From positions 6,558 to 41,199 of the forward strand of contig JAHEMV010000001.1 of NCBI GenBank assembly GCA_024643455.1: a stretch of 34,642 nt of DNA, written 5' to 3'. This stretch comes from Cytophagales bacterium. Lineage in GTDB: Bacteria; Bacteroidota; Bacteroidia; Cytophagales; Cyclobacteriaceae. Positions 1 through 8,617 of the stretch are shown here, one piece after another. The notes beneath the pieces are model-generated. The model searched no databases. It was not told where the DNA came from and worked only from the letters and a program-made list of their open reading frames with translations. Every line of letters starts with the position of its first letter. Positions within the stretch are counted from its first letter, which is position 1. A program made the translations under genes and the position numbers.

Positions 1-421
1 GCTCTTCGAAACGAAATATTTTTCCATCGCGAATGGCTTCAAACTGAAGATAGGACTCAGAAGATAAAAAGGATTTGGCGGTTTTCCCCTCTCGTATATG
101 CATCATCCCCTCACTACCGAAATACCTGGTAACTCCAGCACCTATAAGTATAACCACAATCGCTGCATGAAACGTGAGGATGGCCCATTTTTTTTGCTGC
201 ACCATCCGGAATCTAAATATGTTAATGATCAGTGAAATGGCAAAAAGGGCCAAAATAATTTCAAACCATCTGGATTTGAAAATCACATTTTGCGCTGAAC
301 TCGTGCCAAAATCATTTTCGACAAAAGTGGCTACTCCAATGGCAACTGCAAATATCAATATATATAGGCCGGATGAAGTTGTTGAAAATAATTTATTTGA
401 AATCTTCTTCAAGAGGTTCAT
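1..421 (-). CDS. Cytochrome c biogenesis protein, ResB/CcsA-type N-terminal part (truncated by window start)
   Basis: Absent from the ORF track because it runs off the edge. Reverse-strand translation from ATG at 421: MNLLKKISNKLFSTTSSGLYILIFAVAIGVATFVENDFGTSSAQNVIFKSRWFEIILALFAISLIINIFRFRMVQQKKWAILTFHAAIVVILIGAGVTRYFGSEGMMHIREGKTAKSF..., open to base 2. Multi-TM pattern typical of Bacteroidota fused ResB/CcsA proteins. Confidence 0.8.
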   Translation of the reverse strand, partial: MNLLKKISNKLFSTTSSGLYILIFAVAIGVATFVENDFGTSSAQNVIFKSRWFEIILALFAISLIINIFRFRMVQQKKWAILTFHAAIVVILIGAGVTRYFGSEGMMHIREGKTAKSFLSSESYLQFEAIRDGKIFRFEE

Positions 422-482
422 GTATAATTTATATTAATTGGTTAATAATAGCGATACCCGTAGGAATCGAGAAAATGGATGA

Positions 483-490
483 CAAATATA
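483..490 (-). promoter_or_regulatory. Candidate Bacteroidota -7 box (TATATTTG, matches TAnnTTTG) upstream of the ResB/CcsA-like gene
   Basis: Plus strand CAAATATA = TATATTTG on minus, about 62 nt upstream of the ATG at 421. No convincing -33 TTTG seen. Confidence 0.3.
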
Positions 491-700
491 GACTGTTGAA
501 ATGTTAATTGTATTGGTTTCTACGAATAAAAAAGCACATGAGTATGTTGAAATTTTGATTTATTACGTTTCAAAGTATCACCATCATTCATTTGCTCCAT
601 GAATACAATTTTACATTATATAACAGACAACCAGGGAAAATTCCTACAATAATAATGGACAAATTTTATTTCCCCCCAGGACTCACACTAAATATTAATT

Positions 701-1810
701 TTAATCCTGACTCAAACCTTTAGCATATAAAATTGTTTCCAATTCGTCAGCATGAATATTTTTGGCTATTATTTCACCTCTTGGATTTAAAAGAAAAGTC
801 ATCGGAATACCTTCGATGTTGTATAATTCGATCATTTCTGAATCGAAATACTTAAGGTCCGAAACCTGCTGCCATTTCAGTCCATCATCTGCAATGGCTT
901 TAAGCCAATTTTCCTTTTTCTTGTCTAATGAAACACCAAGTATTTCAAAATCTAAGCCATGGAATTTTTCATAAACTTTTACCAGGTCTGGATTTTCCAT
1001 TCGACAAGGTTGACACCAGGAAGCCCAGAAATCAACATAAAGATATTTCCCTTTAAAGTCAGATAAACGAATCAATTTACCAGCTGGATCATTCAAGGAA
1101 AATTCAGGTGCTTGGGATCCAACAGCCAATTTTATTATTTTTTGGTATCGGTCCAACAGATCAGCGAAAATCCATGAATTGTTCAGTCTACTTTCAATAT
1201 TTGGCATCAGTTCTTTATAAAATTCCAAATTTGGCTCAATTGGTAAATATTCATTCAGCAGAAGTACTGCTGTAATATTGCCGTTTAATCCAACGATTAT
1301 CTTTTTTAACGAACTGCTATAGTCAATTTCTGCTATCTCAATTCTTTGGTGCAAGCTCTTCAATAAAACAGAATCCTTTTGAACTTGTGTGGATTTCATC
1401 TCCTGTCTCAAGAGGCTTGAATGGATTGCAAAGGATGATTGAAGTGTATATGCTTTACTAACAGCTTCTATATCATCTGATCCTCTTCCTGAAATATCCC
1501 CACCGAGCCTATTCGATTCTAACCAAATATCCTGATCATTTAAGGTTATAGAAAATTTTTGTTTGTTAAAAAGGTTGATTCTGTAGAAATCATCCTGGAT
1601 TTTTTTTGATTTTAGTATAAAAGTACCATCTGTGGATATTTCCGTGGAATCCAGTTTTTCAAATCCATCAGGAGTAAGAATCTCCAGGTAAACAAACCCC
1701 TTGGCGAGATAATCAAGCTTGCCATAGATCTTTGGTGCATTTTGATACTGATCATTTTCATTGCACGAAACAATCAAAATAGCTACTAAAAACACGTGCA
1801 ATTTAATCAT
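701..1810 (-). CDS. TlpA/ResA-like thioredoxin-domain protein with N-terminal DUF4369-like region, probable lipoprotein
   Basis: VDFWASWCQPCRMENPDLVKVYEKF thioredoxin CxxC motif in the C-terminal half; N-terminal MIKLHVFLVAILIVSCNEN lipobox-like signal. Confidence 0.85.
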   Translation of the reverse strand: MIKLHVFLVAILIVSCNENDQYQNAPKIYGKLDYLAKGFVYLEILTPDGFEKLDSTEISTDGTFILKSKKIQDDFYRINLFNKQKFSITLNDQDIWLESNRLGGDISGRGSDDIEAVSKAYTLQSSFAIHSSLLRQEMKSTQVQKDSVLLKSLHQRIEIAEIDYSSSLKKIIVGLNGNITAVLLLNEYLPIEPNLEFYKELMPNIESRLNNSWIFADLLDRYQKIIKLAVGSQAPEFSLNDPAGKLIRLSDFKGKYLYVDFWASWCQPCRMENPDLVKVYEKFHGLDFEILGVSLDKKKENWLKAIADDGLKWQQVSDLKYFDSEMIELYNIEGIPMTFLLNPRGEIIAKNIHADELETILYAKGLSQD

Positions 1811-1827
1811 GGTAAATTGATGCCTTA

Positions 1828-4473
1828 TTATGCCTCCAAAGAGTCCACTATTAATTCTTTAGCTTTCGTAACCACATTTTTCAATCCTGATAAATCCTTA
1901 CCACCAGCAGTAGCATAAAAAGGTTGCCCACCTCCACCTCCTTGAATTTCTTTAGCCAATTCGCGCACCATATTGCCTGCGTGCAATTTGTGCGAGCTAA
2001 TAAGTTCATCTGAAATCATAATTCCAATTTGTGGTTTTCCATCCACATCTGCCGCTAAGACCATGAATAGATTATTCACTTCATTTTTCAATTCAAAAGC
2101 AATCTTTTTTAGGGCATCTGCATTGGGTAGTTTCACTTCCTCTACCAGCACATTTACTCCATGGATTATTTGTGCTTTTTGAATTAAATCTTTTTTGATA
2201 TCACCTGCCTGAGCATATTGTATTTTTTCAATCTGCTTGGCCAGTAGATTTTTCTCTTCAAGGGCACTTTCAATAATATGAATAAGGTCTTTAGGGTTGT
2301 TAAAAAGTTCTTTGATTTTCCCTAGCGTTTTCAGGTTTTGACTTACATACTCTTCCGCCGCATCTGCAGTAATTGCTTCAATTCGTCTTACTCCTGCAGC
2401 AATCGAACTTTCCGAAGTGATCTTAAAAAGCCCAATTTGTCCAGTCATGGGTACATGTGTCCCTCCACAAAGTTCCACCGAATAGCCAGGATCAAATGTG
2501 ATCATGCGCACAAATTCACCATATTTCTCACCAAAAAGAGCCATTGCACCCATAGCTTTTGCCTCATTTATGGGAACATTTCTTCTTTCATCAAGTACGA
2601 TATTCTCCCTGATTTTTGAATTTACGATATGCTCAATTTTTTCCAGTTCTTCATCAGTAACTTTTGAAAAATGAGAAAAATCAAAACGTAAAAATTTATC
2701 ATTTACAAGTGAGCCACGTTGCTGAACATGATCCCCTAATACTCTTCTTAATGCAGCCTGCATTAAATGTGTCGCACTATGATTATTTTCTGTTCGAGTT
2801 CTTTTCTTCTCATCGACAACACAACGAAAAGTAGCTGTCAAATCTGTTGGTAATTTTTCAGCATATTGAATGATCAAATCATTTTCTTTTTGTGTGTCAA
2901 TAATATTAATCTTTTCGCCATTGGCCTCAAGATACCCCGTATCGCCTACCTGACCACCACTTTCCGCATAAAACGGTGTTTTATCCAATACGATCTGATA
3001 GCTCGTGCTTTTCTTTTCTTTTATCGCTCTGTATCGAAGGATTTGCGAACTAGTGTTTAGTGATTCATAACCAGCAAATGTCCCTTCGACATCATCTTTT
3101 ATTACAATCCAATCTCCTTTTTCCTGTGTTGCATCTGAACGGGATCTGTTTTTCTGGGCCTGCATATGAATATTAAATTCGTCCATATTGACTTCAGCCT
3201 TTCGTTCCCGAGCTAGTAGTTGCGTTAAATCTATCGGAAATCCATAAGTATCCAATAATTTGAAGGCCTCCTCTCCTGAAATGACGGGGTTAATTGCATT
3301 TTGTTTTTTGGCTGATTCAAATGCCTCATTGAATATCTTTAAGCCATTTTCCAGTGTCCTTAAAAAAGAAGCTTCCTCCTCTTTGATCACTTTGCTCACA
3401 AACGCTTGTTGCTCTTTGAGCTCCGGAAAAACATCCTTAAATTGATCTGCCAGTACAGGTAATAATTGATAAATGAAAGGTTCTTTAAATTCAAGGTAAT
3501 TAAACCCATACCTTACCGCTCTTCTCAAAATTCTACGAATTACATAACCAGCACCAGTATTGGACGGCAACTGTCCATCAGTAATGGTAAAAGCAACAGC
3601 ACGAATATGATCAACAACCACTCGAATAGCAATGTCAACTGCATCATTTTTACCATATTGCACACCGGCTTTATTTGCTACAAAATCAATAAGCGGAGTA
3701 AAAACATCTGAATCATAATTTGACTTTTTCCCTTGAATTGCCATGACCAATCGCTCAAACCCCATTCCGGTATCTACATGCTTATCGGGTAGATTTTCCA
3801 GATCTCCATTGGCTTTACGATTGAACTGTATAAATACAAGATTCCAAATTTCAATTACTTGTGGATGATCAGCATTAACCAATTCCCTCCCCGGAATTTT
3901 TGCAATTTCATCATCAGATCGCAGATCAATGTGTAACTCAGAACATGGGCCACATGGGCCTGTGTCGCCCATTTCCCAAAAATTATCCTTCTTCGATCCG
4001 TATAATATTTTATCTTCCGGAAGGAGTCCCTTCCATAAATCAAATGCTTCATCATCTGTTTCAAGATTGTCAGACTTATCGCCACCAAATACTGTGGCAT
4101 AAATTCGGTCTTTGGGTAACTTGTATACATCCGTTAGTAGTTCCCATGCCCAAGAAATGGCTTCCTTTTTAAAGTAATCACCAAACGACCAGTTACCTAG
4201 CATTTCGAACATGGTATGGTGGTAGGTATCAATACCTACTTCTTCCAGGTCATTATGCTTTCCTGAAACTCTAAGACACTTTTGTGTGTCAGCAATTCTT
4301 TTAATTTTAGCTTTTTTATTACCCAAAAAATAATCCTTAAATTGATTCATCCCAGCATTAGTAAACATCAATGTTGGATCATCTTTGACTACTAATGGTG
4401 CTGAGGCCACAATTTCATGCTCCTTCTCTTTAAAAAATGATAAAAATTTAGCTCTAATCTCTCTTGCTTCCAT
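1828..4473 (-). CDS. alaS: Alanine--tRNA ligase
   Basis: 881 aa; MEAREIRAKFLSFFKEKEHEIVASAPLVVKDDPTLMFTNAGMNQFKDYFLG, NNHSATHLMQAALRRVLGDHVQQRGS, CGGTHV, GGGGGQPFYATAGG motifs. Confidence 0.98.
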   Translation of the reverse strand: MEAREIRAKFLSFFKEKEHEIVASAPLVVKDDPTLMFTNAGMNQFKDYFLGNKKAKIKRIADTQKCLRVSGKHNDLEEVGIDTYHHTMFEMLGNWSFGDYFKKEAISWAWELLTDVYKLPKDRIYATVFGGDKSDNLETDDEAFDLWKGLLPEDKILYGSKKDNFWEMGDTGPCGPCSELHIDLRSDDEIAKIPGRELVNADHPQVIEIWNLVFIQFNRKANGDLENLPDKHVDTGMGFERLVMAIQGKKSNYDSDVFTPLIDFVANKAGVQYGKNDAVDIAIRVVVDHIRAVAFTITDGQLPSNTGAGYVIRRILRRAVRYGFNYLEFKEPFIYQLLPVLADQFKDVFPELKEQQAFVSKVIKEEEASFLRTLENGLKIFNEAFESAKKQNAINPVISGEEAFKLLDTYGFPIDLTQLLARERKAEVNMDEFNIHMQAQKNRSRSDATQEKGDWIVIKDDVEGTFAGYESLNTSSQILRYRAIKEKKSTSYQIVLDKTPFYAESGGQVGDTGYLEANGEKINIIDTQKENDLIIQYAEKLPTDLTATFRCVVDEKKRTRTENNHSATHLMQAALRRVLGDHVQQRGSLVNDKFLRFDFSHFSKVTDEELEKIEHIVNSKIRENIVLDERRNVPINEAKAMGAMALFGEKYGEFVRMITFDPGYSVELCGGTHVPMTGQIGLFKITSESSIAAGVRRIEAITADAAEEYVSQNLKTLGKIKELFNNPKDLIHIIESALEEKNLLAKQIEKIQYAQAGDIKKDLIQKAQIIHGVNVLVEEVKLPNADALKKIAFELKNEVNNLFMVLAADVDGKPQIGIMISDELISSHKLHAGNMVRELAKEIQGGGGGQPFYATAGGKDLSGLKNVVTKAKELIVDSLEA

Positions 4474-4624
4474 CTAAGAATAATTTAGTAATAAGGGGCT
4501 GATTTTGTCTTTTATATTAAAATATTTATAACTTGCGCCATTCGTAAACCTAACTTTTTTAGCGAAAATTGTTATAATTTCAAAAAACACCGCAAAATTA
4601 TAAGTTTTTACCTTAGTATTTATA

Positions 4625-5599
4625 ATGGCTAGAATAAAATATTATTACGATACTGAAACGTGTAAATATGAGCGAATAAGGGTCTCCAAATGGGATATTT
4701 TCCTTAATTCACTGGGCATTTTTACATTATCTCTAGTGCTGGCGGTTTTAATACTTTTTATTTCTTCTACCTATTTCGAAAGCCCACAAGTTTCCCTACT
4801 CAAAAAGGAAAATCAGGAACTACAGATATATTATGATGACATGCAAAAAGATCTTACGCAAATGGATGGCATGTTAACAGCACTACAGGAACGCGATGAC
4901 AATATCTATCGGGTAATCTTTGAAGCAGATCCTATCCCATCAACAATTAGACAAGCTGGTGTTGGAGGAACAGATCGATATAGGGCACTTCGCGAAGAAA
5001 AAATAGAACGTGAAGATTTGGTAATCAGCACATATGAGAATATTGATAAGCTAAAAAAGCATATGTACATTCAGACAAAATCGTATGATGACATTTTGCA
5101 AATGGCAAAAAATAAATCTGCTATGTTAGCCAGCATCCCTTCTATACAACCCATTGCAAATAAAGATTTGAAAAGTCTTGCTTCCGGATACGGGATGCGA
5201 ATGCATCCAATTTTAAAATACAGAAGAATGCATGCTGGATGTGATTTTTCAGCTCCACAAGGAACACCTATTTTCGCAACAGGTGATGGAAAAGTCAGTC
5301 GGGCACAATTTTTTAAAACCTCAGGTAATATGGTCACTATAGATCATGGATACGGTTATGAAACAAAATATCTTCATATGAGCAAGTTTGCTGTAAAAGA
5401 AGGTCAAGTTGTAAAAAGAGGAGATATCATTGGATATGTTGGGAATACAGGACTTTCAAAAGCACCACATTGCCATTACGAAGTCTGGAAAGACAATATA
5501 CATGTAAATCCTGTCAATTACTTTTATAATGATGTTACTGATGAGGAATATGACAAATTGCTTGAACTTGCATCAAGAGAAAATGAATCATTAGGTTAA
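4625..5599 (+). CDS. M23 family metallopeptidase, membrane anchored with coiled-coil region
   Basis: One TM helix, then coiled coil, then LytM motifs HAGCDFSAPQGTPI, TKYLHMS, HCHYEVW. Confidence 0.92.
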   Translation: MARIKYYYDTETCKYERIRVSKWDIFLNSLGIFTLSLVLAVLILFISSTYFESPQVSLLKKENQELQIYYDDMQKDLTQMDGMLTALQERDDNIYRVIFEADPIPSTIRQAGVGGTDRYRALREEKIEREDLVISTYENIDKLKKHMYIQTKSYDDILQMAKNKSAMLASIPSIQPIANKDLKSLASGYGMRMHPILKYRRMHAGCDFSAPQGTPIFATGDGKVSRAQFFKTSGNMVTIDHGYGYETKYLHMSKFAVKEGQVVKRGDIIGYVGNTGLSKAPHCHYEVWKDNIHVNPVNYFYNDVTDEEYDKLLELASRENESLG

Positions 5600-5661
5600 A
5601 ATTTTTTAGCAGTAGTGCAGCGTGTTTGCTGAAAATAATTTTTAAAATTTAACACCCGTTT

Positions 5662-6039
5662 ATGAATTGCTTGAGAAAATTTGTATGGCTTACATTGGCG
5701 TTATATACCAAGTTGGCCTACACTTTGAGTAAGCATACAAGCGCTGGTTCTTTACTTCAAAAGTTGCAATCAGTAGACTTACTCCAAATCGCCATACTAA
5801 AACCATTACTAGAAATTACGAACTCGATCGTTTACTTTAACTCCAGTTCATTGATATATAATAAAAAACAAAATTCATTTTCTTTTTTAAATATTTCAAA
5901 GACGTCAGAATCGCATAGAAATGAACATGAAAGGATCAATCTTTTTAAATTCCCGGAATTAACATACGCCAATTTCAATGAATTAAAATTTACTATTGAC
6001 GACTATGGAAATATTAGCTATCTTGACCAGGATTTTTAA
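5662..6039 (+). CDS. Hypothetical protein
   Basis: 125 aa ORF with ATG start in the gap between the M23 and MerR genes and co-directional with both; no recognisable motif. Confidence 0.5.
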   Translation: MNCLRKFVWLTLALYTKLAYTLSKHTSAGSLLQKLQSVDLLQIAILKPLLEITNSIVYFNSSSLIYNKKQNSFSFLNISKTSESHRNEHERINLFKFPELTYANFNELKFTIDDYGNISYLDQDF

Positions 6040-6042
6040 ACT

Positions 6043-6381
6043 ATGCCGTACAAAGAGAAAGTAATAGAGAAAAAATATTTTTCGATCGGCGAAGTCGCCG
6101 AGATGCTTGATGTAGCCACCTCTCTAATTCGATTTTGGGAAAGTGAATTTGATATAATTCGCCCAAAGAAGAATAGAAAAGGGAACAGGCAATTTACCAG
6201 AGAGGATATTGACAACGTAAAACTGATATTCCATCTTGTAAAAGAAAAAGGTTACACCCTGCAAGGCGCCAAAGACCTCCTAAAAAATGGCAATGATGCT
6301 CTAAAAGAAAAGATTGAGATTATTGATAGCCTTAAAAGAGTTAAAATTTTCCTCCAGGAGATTAGAGCAAAGTTTGCATAA
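6043..6381 (+). CDS. MerR family transcriptional regulator
   Basis: KKYFSIGEVAEMLDVATSLIRFWESEFDIIRPKKNRKGNRQFTREDIDNV winged-HTH MerR signature. Confidence 0.92.
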   Translation: MPYKEKVIEKKYFSIGEVAEMLDVATSLIRFWESEFDIIRPKKNRKGNRQFTREDIDNVKLIFHLVKEKGYTLQGAKDLLKNGNDALKEKIEIIDSLKRVKIFLQEIRAKFA

Positions 6382-6397
6382 TTAACAAATCCATTAC

Positions 6398-7504
6398 ATG
6401 GATGATGAAAAAATATATCAGGTTGCTTTAAGCATGGTTCCTGGTATAGGAGATATTACCGCAAAGACCCTCATTAGTTACTGCAATTCTGCAAAAGAAA
6501 TTTTTAAAAAGAATAGAAGTCAACTTTCAAAAATTCCCGGGATCGGTCAAATTATTGCAGATAAAATTCTGGCATTTAAAAATTTTACACTTGCCGAAAA
6601 GGAAATTGAAAAATGTATCAAACAAAATATTGATATTCTTTTTTTTACAGATGCCACCTACCCAAAAAAATTAAAACATGCCCCGGACTCGCCAACTATT
6701 CTATTTTATCGCGGCAAAGACATCATCAACACACCAAAGATCGTCAGCATTGTGGGTACGCGAAAATCAACTAGTTATGGCAGGGAATTCACTGAAAACA
6801 TTGTAGAAAAGCTTGTAGCACATCAAGTATTGATCGTTAGTGGTTTAGCATATGGGATTGATATTGTCGCACACAAGGCTGCTCTTAAACATGGGTTAAA
6901 TACAGTTGGAGTAATGGCAAGTGGTTTAGATATCATATATCCCAACATGCATCATGGAATTGCTATGCAAATGGTAGAACAAGGTGGGCTTTTATCTGAA
7001 TTTAAAATCGGCACCCAACCAGAGGCCCATTATTTTCCATCCAGAAATCGGATTATTGCAGGAATGAGCGATGTGGTTATTGTCGTAGAAGCTGCAATAA
7101 AAGGAGGGGCATTGATTACCGCTGAAATTGCCAACTCTTATAATAGAGACGTATTTGCACTACCAGGTGATATTGGAAAGCGTTTTTCCGAAGGATGCAA
7201 TAACCTGATCAAAACCAATAAAGCTCACCTGTTGACTTCCTTAGAAGATATTGAATACATTATGAACTGGGAATCACATGCAACAACGACCAATCAAGAA
7301 GATAAATATTATGATTATTCCATGCTTTCTACTGAAGAAAAAATTATTGTAGAAACTTTAAAAATTGAGTCAGAAGGGATGATCCTTGATGAACTAAGTT
7401 GGAAATCGCAAATCCCACTCAACAAATTGGCATCCATTTTATTAAATCTCGAATTTAGTGGGATTGTCAAAACATTACCTGGCAGAAAATACAAAATAAA
7501 ATAA
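6398..7504 (+). CDS. dprA: DNA-processing protein DprA
   Basis: Rossmann-like DprA core VSIVGTRKSTSYGREFTENIVEKL, SGLAYGIDIVAHKAAL, FPSRNRIIAGMSDVVIVVEA, GALITAEIA; N-terminal HhH-like and C-terminal winged-helix regions. Confidence 0.95.
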   Translation: MDDEKIYQVALSMVPGIGDITAKTLISYCNSAKEIFKKNRSQLSKIPGIGQIIADKILAFKNFTLAEKEIEKCIKQNIDILFFTDATYPKKLKHAPDSPTILFYRGKDIINTPKIVSIVGTRKSTSYGREFTENIVEKLVAHQVLIVSGLAYGIDIVAHKAALKHGLNTVGVMASGLDIIYPNMHHGIAMQMVEQGGLLSEFKIGTQPEAHYFPSRNRIIAGMSDVVIVVEAAIKGGALITAEIANSYNRDVFALPGDIGKRFSEGCNNLIKTNKAHLLTSLEDIEYIMNWESHATTTNQEDKYYDYSMLSTEEKIIVETLKIESEGMILDELSWKSQIPLNKLASILLNLEFSGIVKTLPGRKYKIK

Positions 7505-7531
7505 TCCGTTTTACTGGAAATTATTCAACTT

Positions 7532-8617
7532 ATGGCAGATTACTATGCGATTCTCGGCATTCATTCATCTGCCACAAGTGGACAAATTAAAATAGCATAC
7601 CGAAGGCTGGCGTTGCAATATCATCCCGATAAAAACCCGGATAATCAACTTGCAGAAAAAAAATTTATTGAACTTACTGAAGCCTACGAAATACTTTCTG
7701 ATCCGTTAAAACGAAGATTATATGACGAAGGATTGCCTGTTGAAATGGGACTTGATACAAACACCGCAACGAGAGACAGAAGGAGACCACCTCCTCAATT
7801 TTACTATAACCATACTCCTGAAAAAGTCATATATCGCAAGCAGGATTATCTTTTAGCTACAGGTGCAGTTATTGCAATCGTTTTCATTGCAATTGTATTT
7901 CCAGTTTATCTTTTAAAGATGAACTCGACAAAAAATTATGAACAGGCGGTATCATATTACTTTGCAGAGAGGTATTATTCGGCATTGCACTATGTGGATC
8001 TTTCAATGCAGGATATCAGTAGTACAAACGCTGAAGCCTGTGCATTAGCCTCTGTCATATTAGTACATAAACTCCACAAGTATGACTACGCTTTAAAATA
8101 CATTGAAAAAGGACTGGATTACGACCCAACGGATTCTCTGGTTTCAGAATTCCATTATTTGCAAGGTATGTGCCTATCAGAAAAAAACGAACCGCAAAAG
8201 GCACTTTTAGCTTTTAATCAAGTAAGAGAGTTTAGCCATGCATATGATAGTTCTCTTTTTAAAAAAGCAGTGATATTCACGTATATTTTACCTAATCTGG
8301 ATAGCGCCGAAACGCTATACAACCATCTCATTAATCGAAATAACCAAAATTTTTCAGCCAAGTATTTTAAAGGAATTATTTATGAAAAAAAGGAAAACTA
8401 CCCAGCTGCTAGTCTGATATTTAAAGAATTAATTGACAAACCTTTCAATGAGGCCGCTTCCTATTACCATTTGGCTCGTGCGGAGATCAAACTTAACATG
8501 GTCGATTCTGCTTGCATCCATTTAAGAATAGCTAGTAACTATAATCTTTCAGAGGCAAAACAACTAATGAGCCTATATTGTGAAAAAGAATCTATTTTTC
8601 TTTCTCCTTACGACTAA
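7532..8617 (+). CDS. J-domain protein with a TM helix and C-terminal TPR-like repeats
   Basis: [35 protein letters not shown] (HPD motif), TM segment [23 protein letters not shown], repeated alpha-helical TPR-like C-terminal part. Confidence 0.88.
   Translation: MADYYAILGIHSSATSGQIKIAYRRLALQYHPDKNPDNQLAEKKFIELTEAYEILSDPLKRRLYDEGLPVEMGLDTNTATRDRRRPPPQFYYNHTPEKVIYRKQDYLLATGAVIAIVFIAIVFPVYLLKMNSTKNYEQAVSYYFAERYYSALHYVDLSMQDISSTNAEACALASVILVHKLHKYDYALKYIEKGLDYDPTDSLVSEFHYLQGMCLSEKNEPQKALLAFNQVREFSHAYDSSLFKKAVIFTYILPNLDSAETLYNHLINRNNQNFSAKYFKGIIYEKKENYPAASLIFKELIDKPFNEAASYYHLARAEIKLNMVDSACIHLRIASNYNLSEAKQLMSLYCEKESIFLSPYD

Noticed and set aside
174-437. Plus-strand 87-aa ORF
   Set aside because: Antisense to the well-supported truncated ResB/CcsA-type gene on the minus strand; no protein-like motif.
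1973-4172. Multiple 60-93 aa ORFs overlapping alaS on both strands
   Set aside because: Antisense or alternate-frame shadows of the 881-aa alaS gene; low-complexity, no motifs.
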